NCBI RefSeq assembly: GCF_003945595.2
Contig: NW_024104140.1
Coordinates: forward strand, 558,001 to 622,000
Length of the DNA stretch: 64,000 bases
Direction: 5' to 3'
Source: Pipra filicauda
Lineage: Eukaryota; Chordata; Aves; Passeriformes; Pipridae
The notes under the pieces were generated by a model. That model saw only the letters and a program-made list of their open reading frames with translations. It had not been told where the DNA came from and searched no databases. Positions 12,339 through 23,666 of this stretch are shown one piece after another. Within the stretch, counting starts at the first letter, position 1. Each line of letters opens with the position of its first letter. Both the position numbers and the translations under genes were made by a program.

Positions 12339-12952
12339 AGACCCTGGTCTGCTCAATGGACTTCAGACCATCGTCCAGTCCACGACAAAAGAGAATAAAT
12401 GGGCATTTCTAGGCAGAGATATGCACATTGCTTCATGTGCAATGGAACAATCTACTGGAGAATAGCCAGAGGTAAAAAAAAAATCATAGAAAAGCCAAAT
12501 TGTATGAATGCATTATTTTAGGTAAATGGCAGACTCAGCACTAGGGAGTGAACCCTGCCTGCCACTGGGCTTCTTGTGAGACAGCCCTGTAGTCATGCCA
12601 CCTTGCAGGACTGAATCTTACAGGAAACTTCATATACCTGCCAGTTCTACTGCTGGGGGTGCATAATAGTTTCCATTGTAAACCCCTGTTTTCCCAAACC
12701 TTTTTAGGATCAAGCTTTTATCTCTGATTTATTTGTGTAATATGAGTTTCTTTCTCATGTCTTCTAGAAAATCTGGACAAAAGAGATGACTGGCAACCCC
12801 CTAGAGTTCAGCACAGTTGGGGAGAAAGTTATGCATTCTGCCTGTTACATGCTATTTTCAATGAAAATCCAGATTGCAACTTGACATGAAACCATCTTTT
12901 TAGAATAATATGGTTTTGTTCAGTTTATGAAAGACTGGTTTGTGGGTTTTTT

Positions 12953-12954
<2 letters not shown>

Positions 12955-12988
<34 letters not shown>

Positions 12989-13020
12989 ATTGTTGGGGGC
13001 TTTTTTTTTTTTTTTTTTTT
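12955..13020 (+). repeat. Bipartite poly(T): T33, 13-nt spacer, T20
   Basis: 33 T (12955-12987), then GATTGTTGGGGGC, then 20 T (13001-13020). On the minus strand this reads as two consecutive poly(A) tracts, as might be left by retrotransposed minus-strand sequences or by expansion of one tail. No recognisable retro-element body adjoins. The lysine-rich frame through it is an artefact. Confidence 0.9.
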
Positions 13021-13266
13021 CTTTTAAGATTAGTTAAACAAAGAAAAAAGTGACACTGTATAAGAATTAGTCTGAACAGTATGCAGATGGTCTCTAAGGG
13101 AGATTTGATTCCGGTTTCATTCTTCAGTCTCATCTCACTGCCTGGAGAAGCATCCCTCCTGTGCCTGACAAGGAGCAGCACCTCCTCTAACAGATTTTGC
13201 AGTTGTTTACTTCAGATAGCTTCAGAGAGGCACAGTGGCCATATGTGATGAGGCTGGAGACCTTAT

Positions 13267-13310
13267 TTTATTTCTGATAAAAAATAAATTTATTTCTGAT
13301 AAGAAATAAA
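13267..13310 (+). repeat. 22-bp tandem duplication that is also a hairpin
   Basis: Two adjacent 22-base units beginning TTTATTTCTGATAA, differing at one position. The second unit is an inverted repeat: TTTATTTCT, GATA, AGAAATAAA, with 9-bp arms and a 4-base loop. No function can be assigned. Confidence 0.8.
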
Positions 13311-14409
13311 GAAATCCACTGGACTGCTGCACTGTGGCACCAACACTACTAGGTGGGAACCTTCTTGCTTTTTCTAACCTGGACCTTTCCCTGGGGAGTT
13401 GTCTCAGTATTCTCATATGAGACCTTTCATTCTGTTGGTGTAGTAACGACCATGTAGGTTGCTGCCTTCCTTGCAGCTCAGCTGTCCAAACCTCAACAGA
13501 GCTGGTTTGAGGTCTGGTGGGACTCTGTGGTGAAAACAGCTTTGCTGCAGATTGGCTTGCATTTGTTGTGTTAGTGCTCTTCAGTAATTTCTCAGCAGGA
13601 AAAAAGCACACTTTGTGCTGGATGCTATGTGTATACAGTGCAGGTGATTCATGACTGAGGTGGATAAGAAGTAAAGGCAAAGGAAAAGTTTCCTGTTGCA
13701 GGAATAACAACAAACTGAAACTTTTAATAGAAATTATGTGGAACAGATAAATCACAGAGGATGGTATGCAAAAATCTCCTGCTCAGTGGTAGCAAAATGA
13801 ATCCGTTGTACACAAGGCTATCATCCTTGAAAATGAAACAAAATGGAGGCTAGGAAAGGGATGGAACATTGGTCTGATTTGTCCTTTTGTGCTGAGCTTT
13901 ATAATCACATTGATGGCTTTCTATCCTGGATGATGAATGCAGATTAACACATACGAGTGTTAACACACAAAGTTATGCCATTAAAGTCAGGTTTCTTAAA
14001 TCAATGCAATTCAAGCAGACAGAGCATTGCCTCTAGAAATACCTGTTAGGACTAATTTAATCCAGAAGTTTATTGATTCAACTTAATTTGTTAAGGAATT
14101 GATTTTAATGTGAGTTTAAACATAAATCAGCTTTAAATTGGTTTAAATGTGTTCACACTGAAGCTTTGCATTGGTTTACATAAAATTGATTTATTTTTTA
14201 ATTGGATATCTGCAAATTTGGATATAGCTAGGGTCTCTACTTTTTCCCCTCAGAAAGACCACAGCACATTCCTCCATCTTCTGGGGTGAAAGTCTAGCTG
14301 TAACGAATCAATGACAAAGCATTTCATTTTCACAGGGCCTGAATTTTACCTTAGTACTGTGCTGGGCCTTCGACTCTTATCGTATAGCAAATAAAGCCCT
14401 GGATACTGG

Positions 14410-14430
14410 AAAATTGATATAATCAATTTT
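14410..14430. other. AT-rich inverted repeat (8-bp arms)
   Basis: AAAATTGA, TATAA, TCAATTTT: 8-bp arms and a 5-base loop. The preceding 14080-14225 is very AT-rich with repeated TTTAAA and TTGATTT words. It could be a worn terminal repeat of an old DNA transposon, but I could not pair it with a partner. Confidence 0.55.
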
Positions 14431-15705
14431 CAGGCTGTGATTTTATCCAAAACTGTGACACCAAAACCATTTGTAAGCTTAAAAGAAGAAGTGGGGGAAG
14501 GGAGTTTTACTTGTTTTACTGTGTGTTTATTCTTTTTGCTGGCAGTCTGTTCAGAATTTATGTGGAATTTATTCTCCAACTCCTTTTTAGCTAAAATTTA
14601 CCATATTGTCTCTGTTCTGTTAATGCAGAGTTTAGATTGGGGAATAAGACTCGGTAAACTATGCACATTGCTTACTACCCTTCATATATTTGAGCTGCTC
14701 TACAAGGTTCACCTATGGCTTCTACATAAGGAATGCATGTAGGGAATGTCCTACAATAAAAGCTTTAATTTCTCCCTGACAGTACCTACTGATGGCCACA
14801 GTCACAAGGGTCAGAATGCTACATATTTACTAACAGTTTGATGCATGTTTTAGTCTTTTTCACACAGTCTTAGATTTTAAGGCCATTGAAGGATTTTGAC
14901 AAAAGTTTGACCCAGCAGCATGGGCTAGATTGTTGTGGGCCAGGCTGGACTTGATGGCCTGGAGATCTGTTTTACAGTTTTTCTGTATTTGTGTGATGAT
15001 TCCATTCCTGTGTGGACCACTAGTTACCATTCACACACGTTTCCTGGTATGCAATTCCAGCACTTAACGGTTGATCTGGAATACACTTTTAAAAAGACAT
15101 GTAATTTTCCCTGCATAATTTTTTAACTTTTGCCTAGAGTCCCAAAACCGTTTCAGAGTTTCATAAATTGTTTTGTCAATCCTCCAGTGATTGCTGGACC
15201 ATGGCATGTTTCTGTGTGCATTACCAATCATGTGCTTATGGATTTTTTGAAGGTTGACCTTTAAAAGGATGTCTAATCTTGTGTAATAATTTAGCCAACA
15301 GAGATGCTTTTAATTATATCTTTCTTCAAGCTGTTCCTGTTTACAAGTATTCAGTACTGTTTATTCGTGAGAATTTTGTTGAAGTTTTTGTTTGTCTGAA
15401 GATAGCCTGTGCATTTTACAACAGATGTGGCATAAATTCCTTTTCACTGCAGTTTCCCTTTCTGTTCTGCCATACCTGCACAGTATAAACGTGGAGTTCA
15501 TGTATGTTATAGCGAAGTGTACATGATTAGATCCTCTCCACATACTGTGCAGGTCCGTAATGTTAAAAGCCATGTTTAGATTTTTGCTGAGCTGGGTTTG
15601 AGCTCCTGATTTTTGTGCAATGCCCAGGTGTATCCAGATCTGCAGCTCCTGAAATGAGTCAAAAGGCTTCTGGCTCATTGGCTAAACTGTTTGCACTCCT
15701 TCTGG

Positions 15706-15738
15706 AAAAAAAAAAAAAAAAAGAAAGAAAAAGAATAA
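15706..15738 (+). repeat. Poly(A)/GAAA tract
   Basis: A run of 17 A followed by GAAAGAAAAAGAATAAA. Simple A-rich repeat, with no attached element recognised. Confidence 0.85.
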
Positions 15739-17300
15739 ATATTTCTCTAACAGACTTTTCCAAGTGACGGCCACTTGTATCAAGTGAAGTGATCTGGACT
15801 AGTTGTGCCATGTCCCTGGGGAACAGCACATCCTTTTGCTGTGAGTGTGTCACACTTGTGCTGTTGTCAGACCAGGTGATTTTCCCCTTAGCATGCAGGA
15901 AGGAAAGCAGTGATCTCTCAAATCAGCTCAGGGATGGAGGCACCTTTAATACCTTCGATGCTTTCTACCTTGTGGAGATTAAGGAAGGCAGAGGCACTGG
16001 AAGTTGAATTTTCAGGTGTTATATAGCTGGGATGGAGCTGGCAAATGCTCTGCTCTCTCTGTAATCAGCACCAGAAGGAAATGACAATGAAAACCTTGGA
16101 GGTCGCAGTGGAAGAACTGTCCTTGCCTTCCACAGGTTTTGTCCGTGCAGTTTTTGAGTACTCAGATGTTTTTGTAGGCCTACATCTTTCCACAGTCTGT
16201 GCTAAACACCCACACGAATCCTAGAAAGGGAGTATTGCTAGGAGAGCTGACCACAAAGAATTTAAATGAGAGGAGAGGAAGGAAAGTGGCGAATGAAGAA
16301 CTGTACCCACAGTGTTAAGTTTGACTTGTGCATTAGCAAATCAATGTCTTGAAAGTTTCAAAATTCTTCACACTGCTGTAAATATTTTATGCAGCCGGTA
16401 ATGCAACAGCAACATCTTTTTTTTGATGCTCCAATTAATCTTGCTTTTTCCAAATTCACTCCTGTGTTTTGATTTTCTTTCTGTTCGTGTCGAACAAGCC
16501 AGCAGACAGGTTTCAGCTTAGGTTTTCCACCTTCCCAGCCTAAAATTTCAACATGGATGAGTGGTTCTTTGCAGGGAGAAACATTAGCGGAAAAATGAAC
16601 CTCCTAAACTTCCAGTTTTGCCCTGGGATGTCCAGAAATTTTCACATCTAATTTGTCAGAAGTGGTGGCCTCTCTGTGAACTTTGTGAGAGGGAGATTGT
16701 TTGGGTCTTTGGGGAGGCAGTTGTTTCGGTGAATTCCATTTTGGGTCTTCCTGTATGCTAATTATTCTTTCCAGTGGTAATATCCCCAGACTCAGATTAC
16801 TCATGTATCTCATTGGTGGTAGCAGTGACTCTATCTCTGTGAACCCATGCAGGATGAGGTTATTGGCAGTGATCTATTAAGGTACTCTTCATTCCACAGT
16901 CTGGGAATTGCCTTATGACCACCATTTCCACTGAATTTCACCTGTCGTGGCCCTCCCTATTCCCTGTGTTTTATCATTTCTTAATAAGACATCCACATGG
17001 GCAGCAGGTCCTTCGATTTTCTTGTTTAATATAGAGCAGTTACAGTCTTTGCTGTTAGGTGGTTCTATCAGCTGCACTAGCCTCTGTTTGGTGACTTACT
17101 AAATGGCTTTTTTTTCCAAGCAAAAGTAGAGATTAGTGCTTAACATTCCTACACTGGAGAGCAAACAAGAGAAAGACATATGTATGATGCAGCAAGCTGC
17201 ACTTCCTCCTTTCATCTGACTTCAAGGCACACAACTTGAGACAAACATTTTCAATCTGCAGTCCTGAAATTCAGCTCCTAAATCAAAAGCGGCTTCATGT

Positions 17301-17326
17301 AAAAAAAAAATAAAATAAAAAAAAAA
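17301..17326 (+). repeat. A-rich tract
   Basis: A10, TAAAAT, A10. Simple low-complexity intronic sequence. Confidence 0.85.
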
Positions 17327-19066
17327 GTGAAAATTACTCAGTACTTGCAAGTCCCCTTGAAGTCCATGGGATTCAACCTGCACAACATTTCTGTGCATTG
17401 GATTGCCTTAATTTTAGCACTTAAATAAAGGCTCTGGAGTCTACCTTTATTCCCTTAGGTTTGTAAAACCTGCAGATTCTTGTATTGACTTTGTGAGCTG
17501 CTGTCCCTGAATCACTTATTGGATATCAGCTATAATTATTTTACACCATCCCCACATTTTTACTCCATATGATCAGTTTTTTGCATTGACAGTGGTCATC
17601 AAAGCAGGGAAGTAGCCAGTTGGAGTCAGCTGAAGCATTGTGAATCAGAGGAGAGTATTTAATGCTATCAGGCACTGAGTTCCTGCAGACACCATTATCA
17701 GTAAATAAATTAAGTGTTGACCTTTAAATCATAATCTTTAGGTTAGACACTTGGTCACAACCAGCTTCTCTTGCAAAACCTGCATTTGGCTATCTTTGAA
17801 CACAGTTCCCTGTCTCTGAGGAGGCCTAAGCTCAGAAACTGATATCTTGAGTGTCTGCAGGAGGCTGGACAGCCTGTCATTATCATTTTACACTGAATAA
17901 ATGGGTGTTCTCAGGCTTTCTCTTGTGGGCATGATGCTTCTAGACATGCTGTTTTGTCACTAACATACTTTCCATACTGGCTCCAGTGGAGGTGCTTTTT
18001 ACTTGTAGAGTGGAGGAGGGGTCAGTATTGAGATCTGCTCCATTTGCACAGTGCTTCTTCCCTGTGTCCATTTTCAGTGTCCTGTTGAAAATCCTGCCTT
18101 CCCAAGGTTATGCTATGAGTTGGCCTGTGGTACTCTCCTTGGAGGGGTTTACTGGGTTTCTGACAGGGAGAACAGAAAGAAAACCAGTGCAATATCAGAC
18201 AGCAGTTTCATGGCTAGGGGTAAACAATCACGAACGCTGGCACGACCTACCATGCATTTGAAAGCATCTCACCCCAAATAAATATTTTAGGTAGAGATCT
18301 GTGTGGTTCTTGGTGCACCATTACTTTGAAAGGACCAAGGGAGACTTCAGCACGATGGTACCTACACCTGTTGAGGTCACTGAGTTCGGACTCCAAAGTG
18401 AGAAGGGCAGTTCCCAGTAAGGGTAATCAGAGTAGCAGTTGGCTTTGTGATTGGCTTTTGGGAGTAGTCACTGTGATTTGTAGAGGCATTTGCTGGTTCC
18501 TTGCTGTTCCAGTGTTTGAAGAACATGGCTGTAGTGCTGTATGTCCCTCTGTTGCTCTTTCTCTTGGCTCCTGACCATGCTGGTAGCCATGCCTTTGGCA
18601 TTCCCCTTTCTTTTGGCCTTTGCAACACCTAAAGTTTCTGTAAAAATTTCCTTTTAACATCACTAGGATGAGTGATATTCTGTGGATCTTGGTTTTACAC
18701 GACACATGTCAGGTTTGCATTTTTCCTTCTGCTCTTCTACACACACATGTATTCAAATACCAAGACCCAGAAGCTGAAATGTATCTGGCCATATTTTCAA
18801 AATAGTTCAGAAATTCCCATTTACGCAGCTAAATGACTTGTTTGTTTTTCCAGTCCTTCAGCTCCTGTTGGGTTACTCGGGTATTTTGGAGAACTGCTTG
18901 TTAGGGATTATCTCCTAGCATTACCTGCAGTGTTTTATCATGTACGTAATCTTCACAGAGACTCACCATGCTTGCAGGAAATAACCAGATTTTGAAAAGT
19001 GTTCAGAATTCAAATGCTGCCTGAGAAAATAATAAGAGGATTAAAACCAACAGAAGCAACAGAGGC

Positions 19067-19122
19067 TTTTTTTTTTTGGGGGGGGGGGGGTTGTTATTGT
19101 TGTTTATCATGTTGTTTATCGT
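19067..19122 (+). repeat. T11-G13 homopolymer junction with TTGTT repeats
   Basis: Eleven T run directly into thirteen G, followed by TTGTTATTGTTG and two near-copies of GTTGTTTATC. The G13 run can itself fold as a quadruplex and is prone to sequencing length error. Confidence 0.85.
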
Positions 19123-20299
19123 GTGTTTTTATTTATTTCTTTGGTTAGGGTTTTGGGGGCTTTGGGGTCAGGGCTTGTTGTCTAAGCAGGAGCAGTATAC
19201 TTTTTAAAGTATAGCTTATGTTTTATACCAACAGCTTTAGAAAATATGGTCTCCTGATGGTAAACAGCCTCATGTGCAAGGGGAGAAGGCTTTTGGAAAT
19301 AATATAATTTGTCTTGCATTACTGCCCTGCCTTGAGCATTATGCAATACAAAAAAAGGCAAGCCTGAAGCCAAGGCAATGGGTGTTATTCTTGTGGCTTC
19401 TATTACCACTCACCAAACTGTTGGTCACAATTTTGCACAGCAAACTCTGCACATGTGCCTACTGGCAAGCATGCCTAATACATTCCTGTGCTCAGACTCT
19501 CAAAAGGCTTTACGCCTTCCTAGGAAAAGAAAAGACAGGGAAATAAAAACAACCACTCATGGAATTTCAGCTGCGAGTGTGTAGTTGTGTGATAATATTT
19601 TGCAGGTTTCCTGTTTAATTTGTTCAATGTGTTGAGCTTCCATGCAGATTAACTACACAATCAAACACTGAGAGTGAGGAGATTGCTGTGCTTTGCCAAA
19701 CTCACAAGTCCAGAGAGAAGTTATCTACAGTCATACATTATCAGTGAGTCTTTTGCAGAGAGAATATGGAAATGCATGTTCCTTATCTGCAGTGATATTA
19801 TGCAGGCCAGCAGACATACGTTTCTGAAAAAAAATGCTCACAAAATGACAGCTATTCAAACCATCTTAATAAGGAAAGATCTAACACCTTACTTGCTTTT
19901 GCCTGTTAAACCCTTCCAACTGTGTGGGGCTTTTGCTGACATAAGTGCTCTGCTGCTTTGTGTTCTCTTGCTGTTATCACCCTTGTTGCTTTCTTAGAAA
20001 GTCTGTCAAAGCAGGGGAGGTCTGTGGGTCACAGAGGGACCTCCTGACTGGAGAGTGGAAAAAGCCTGGATGCCTTTCTGTGTGCCTAATTGACTCTTAA
20101 ATGTGAGGCCCTCACAACGTTTTGGTGCAAGAAATACGGATAAAGTGGATCGCACCACACCTTTCATTCAAGCAGCACCTCTTCCAGGGTGCTTCTTCCA
20201 CACTTAGGTTATGCTTTTTCTCTTCAGGATCTGACTGTTTTCTTTGCTACCTGGCCTTTTTCATTCTATGATGGATGGCACATGTAAGGGCTCTGCTGC

Positions 20300-20570
20300 C
20301 ACCGCACCAGAGCTGCTCGAAAAGGGCACTGCCCAAAAAGCGACCCGTAGGAAACGCTGTGAGTCTCCCTTCCATCTTCATTTTGGCTGAGCCCTCCTGT
20401 CCAGGATGCTACCTCAGCCTCCCTCTGTGTGTAGGAGATGCAGGAGGCGTTTTCCTTGCCCTGGCTGCCGTGTTCCTGCCCGCCAGGGCCAGCCTCACAC
20501 AGTGCGGTGGGCAGAAGCCTCGCCGGCGGCGGGAGCGGTCCTACGTGACAGGCACGGCAAGAAGAAGTGG
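20300..20570 (+). promoter_or_regulatory. CpG-rich patch about 2.9 kb upstream of the Ig exon
   Basis: About 16 CpGs in 270 bases, of which about 10 fall in 20461-20560 around CGCCGGCGGCGGGAGCGG, inside an intron that is otherwise poor in CpG. Together with the G-rich segment that follows, it resembles a small CpG island. A neuregulin alternative first exon or an enhancer is possible, but no ATG-led exon with a clear donor and the required phase 1 end was identified. Frames on both strands through it show no known protein. Confidence 0.35.
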
Positions 20571-20599
20571 AAAGGAGCCAAGCTGGCAGGAGATGCTGT

Positions 20600-20629
20600 G
20601 GGGACAAAGGGGGAAGGGGTAGAGAGGGG
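20600..20629 (+). other. G-quadruplex candidate
   Basis: Four G-runs of at least four (GGGG, GGGGG, GGGG, GGGG) with loops of 5, 2 and 6 bases, followed by a G6 run at 20646-20651. It lies directly downstream of the CpG-rich patch. Confidence 0.6.
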
Positions 20630-23494
20630 AGAGGAGGCAGTTGTCGGGGGGAGTGATGTCTAGTTATCATTATAAGCATTTTTGCCTCCTCCAGAAGTGT
20701 TTTTACCCCGCAGACACCCCGCTGTCTTACCAGCGCCGTAGAATTGGCACAGGCTGTGATGAAAGTCAGCTACCACTTGAAACAGTGGAAGCTGTAGCTG
20801 ATCTTGATCCAAGTGCACAATGCTGTAGTTTCATCAGCACAAGCTTTCTCATATGCCTGGCAGGTCTGATTAATTTTTGCAAAACTGCAACTGAAAGGAA
20901 ACAAACATAGTGTAAATGAAAAGAAGAAGAAGAAAAAAAAATCACAAAAACAAAACAAAGAGACAATCTCTTTTCTGTCATGTCTGTGAACAGCTTTTAC
21001 TGCTTTCCCTGGAGAGCCTGCATGCTTGGACAGCAAGTTACTGTGAATTAGTGAGGGTCACTGCCATTGATTAAATCCTCTTTTATGTTTCCTGGTAACT
21101 CCTGAATTATGGCAAGAGCTGAGCATATTAATTTAACACTTTTCTTTTTTTCATTGACATTTCTGATGGAGGAAAAAATCTGCAAGTCATTTTGAGCAGA
21201 TAATATTGAATTAAAATAAAACTCAGGAACAAAATGGCATCTCTCTTTTATTCCGTTACACATTGCTACGTTGAAAGAAAAATCAATAACTAGTTCAAGT
21301 CTTAAGCACAAAAATTGTTGTTCTTGCAGTCGTGGTTATTCTTTTAATTTATGCAAAATATGGAGTAGGACTATAATAAGTGAAATATGGTAAATTAAGG
21401 AATATTGCCTTTTTATTTCACACCTCTGCACACCTCCTTTTTTTACTGAGTGACAAAAGGCTATAACCTTAACTCTTTAATGACAGAATGAAACTATCAG
21501 TAGTAAGGCTGTTAATGCTAGCTATTTTTGTTGGAAATTTTATTTTTTTTTTTAAAAGGTAAAAAAGATATTTATGTTCAGGCAATATTTACCGTGTTCT
21601 TATGTAAATGTATGTATATATACGCAGACACACACACACTCATAAAAGTATGTTTATTTAAACATATTGGTTTCCGAATGGTGTGTGGGCACTTGTTTTC
21701 CCAAAAGCAAAAGTTGTTTTCATAGCGTTTTGGGAACACGCTGAAATTTCCAAAATTATCCTGGGGAGTGGGGGGAAATGGAAACCAACATATGAGAAGA
21801 CATTCTGGGGGATATTTCTTTGTGATCAGGAAATTCTGGGCCTTTACCTGATCCATCCCAGTGCCACCCTGCCACATGTGCCTACCCTGTGCGTACAGCC
21901 CCCATGGATGTTATTCCCGGAGACACCTCCCTCTCAAACCTTTTGCTGATGTCTAGCCTAAAACTTCTTGCCAGTGACTTATGCAGAGACGCATGGAAAA
22001 AGTTATCACCTTCCTCTTAGTCAGAAGGTTTTTAATTACGGAAGGCTGCTCTGTCCCTATCCTGTCTTCTGCAGGTGTCATGTCAGGCATCACTTCATTT
22101 GGTCACTGGCTGCAGACCACATTTTGCCAGCCACAGCTGTTCATGCTGCTCTGCTCTTGGCTCAGTTTCCAGGGTTTCCCTGGGCTTTCCTGGGATCAGG
22201 AAGGCTGCCTCACATGTGGGACAGGCCATGCTGCTACCTTCAGCATCAACTTGATATCAGTCAGGTGCATATCAGTTGTTTATTTAAGCTTTTATAATTA
22301 TGGTCATGATGGTGCTGCTTGTCTCTCATGTTATGGAATAATAATTAAAACACAGAAGGAAAAAATACTAAAACATAATCAAGAATGTTCCCATATTTTA
22401 GAATGTTTTCTTGTACAGGACATGTTGGAGACCTGTTGGTTTCCCTGTGGGTGCTCCTGTTCTGCATGCTATGGATGATTGTTTGGCCATGCTGGCTGTT
22501 TGTTTCCTTGGACAATACTACAGCTGTTCAAGAAACAAATGCCCTGCAGATGGAGGTACTACATGGTGACTCCCTGGAGGTTTAGTCAGGGCACAGCTGA
22601 GCCACTATGGACTTAGAGGCTATCAGCCATCATCTGACCAGCTGTAGTTCCCCATAATTAGCCCTCCCTGGTTGTGTGGTAAAGGTGTTATCTTAAGCCT
22701 CAGGGGAAGTAAGGTTAAACAAGGTGTTTTACCTCAATACTGGAGCACAACAGTGGCTGGGTTACAGCTAACCCACGGGGTCAAATGAAGGGTAGCATCT
22801 CAGAGAAGGATTGCATCTTCTTGTGAAGCCTGTCTCAAAGATCAGTACTGGTATGGAATATTAGAGGTCTTTAACTTAGAAAGCCTGAAATGGTTCGAGA
22901 TTTACACACACGAGAAACATTTGTTGCTACAACACAGTAGAAATTGAGATGCATCAGCTGGAGCCCTACAGCATCTTGGCTGAGCCTTTTCAGTGCAGTG
23001 TCCCCTTCTGTGTCCACGATACCCTTAATTGATATTGATTCTCTCGATGGGCTCCCATGTCCATCGTCTCTTGCCTCAGGAAAAAGATATGGCCAAGCTG
23101 AGGTTTGAGGTAGATGTATAATGTGGGTTATAATGTTTGGCTGGAGCAAAAGCCTTTCCCTCAAGTGAGGGAAGCTGTTGAGCTTATATTTACGCTTTTA
23201 ACTCCCTGTCGTATCAGTTGCACCTGGAGCCTTTGCCGTGTATGGTTTGTGCATGTAAGACCAACGTAGGAGAACTCCAAAGAGCCAAACCAGGCTGTCA
23301 TTAAATGTGCCCTTATGCTCTAAGGACGACACACGTAATGCACAATTGATCCTTATTTTTCAGGGGTTTGTATAGAAGCGTTGCTGGCCTGGCTGGGGTT
23401 TTGCTCTCTGTGGCTTGCCTGGCTCAGCCTGAGTCAGGACTGTTTTCCCTTCTCAGGATGGCCTAATCACGAGCACGTTCTTTTGTTTCTTTAG

Positions 23495-23666
23495 CTCCCA
23501 AATTGAAGGAAATGAAAAACCAAGAGGCTGCTGTGGGTCAGAAGCTGGTGCTAAGGTGTGAAACCACTTCAGAGTACCCTGCACTCAGATTCAAATGGTT
23601 AAAGAATGGAAAGGAGATAACCAAAAAAAACAGACCGGAAAATATCAAGATCCCAAAAAAGCAAAA
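23495..23666 (+). CDS. NRG1: Neuregulin 1, Ig-like domain exon A
   Basis: This 172-nt internal exon encodes the first half of the neuregulin 1 Ig-like C2 domain. Neuregulin 1 is a ligand for ERBB3/ERBB4; the Ig part binds heparan sulfate and holds the factor in the extracellular matrix. The acceptor is TTTCTTTAG/CT and the donor AAAA/GTAAGT. Frame: two bases finish a codon, 56 codons follow, then two bases remain (entry phase 1, exit phase 2). The peptide starts PKLKEMKNQEAAVGQ. It has the first Ig cysteine in LVLRCETT (codon 21), the core tryptophan in FKWLKNG (codon 34), and a basic stretch (GKEITKKNR, then KIPKKQK) suited to heparin binding. Read-through past the donor meets TAA at once. 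It is nearly identical to chicken ARIA as I remember it, which supports a bird. The first exon joined to it is not identified. Confidence 0.97.

Larger units (their letters stand above)
131..23494 (+). other. NRG1: Long intron (or 5' flank plus intron) upstream of Ig exon
   Basis: This stretch of about 23 kb has no recognisable coding exon on either strand. It ends at a good acceptor, with a T-rich tract and TTAG just before 23495. It holds simple repeats, a polypyrimidine tract, a purine-rich block and two CpG/G-rich patches, which are listed separately; the rest is unremarkable AT-leaning intronic DNA. Open frames of 100-191 codons occur on both strands, mostly without ATG starts, and show no domain I recognise. 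If the CpG island at the window start marks a first exon, this is intron 1 of that transcript. Alternative first exons of NRG1 may lie within it. Confidence 0.8.

Noticed and set aside
13222..13755. 177-codon minus-strand open frame
   Set aside because: No recognisable family and next to A-rich sequence; its length is consistent with chance.
21981..22478. 165-codon ATG-started plus-strand frame 1 kb upstream of the Ig exon
   Set aside because: Considered as an NRG1 alternative first exon, but it has no known N-terminal sequence and no convincing donor in phase 1; likely chance.
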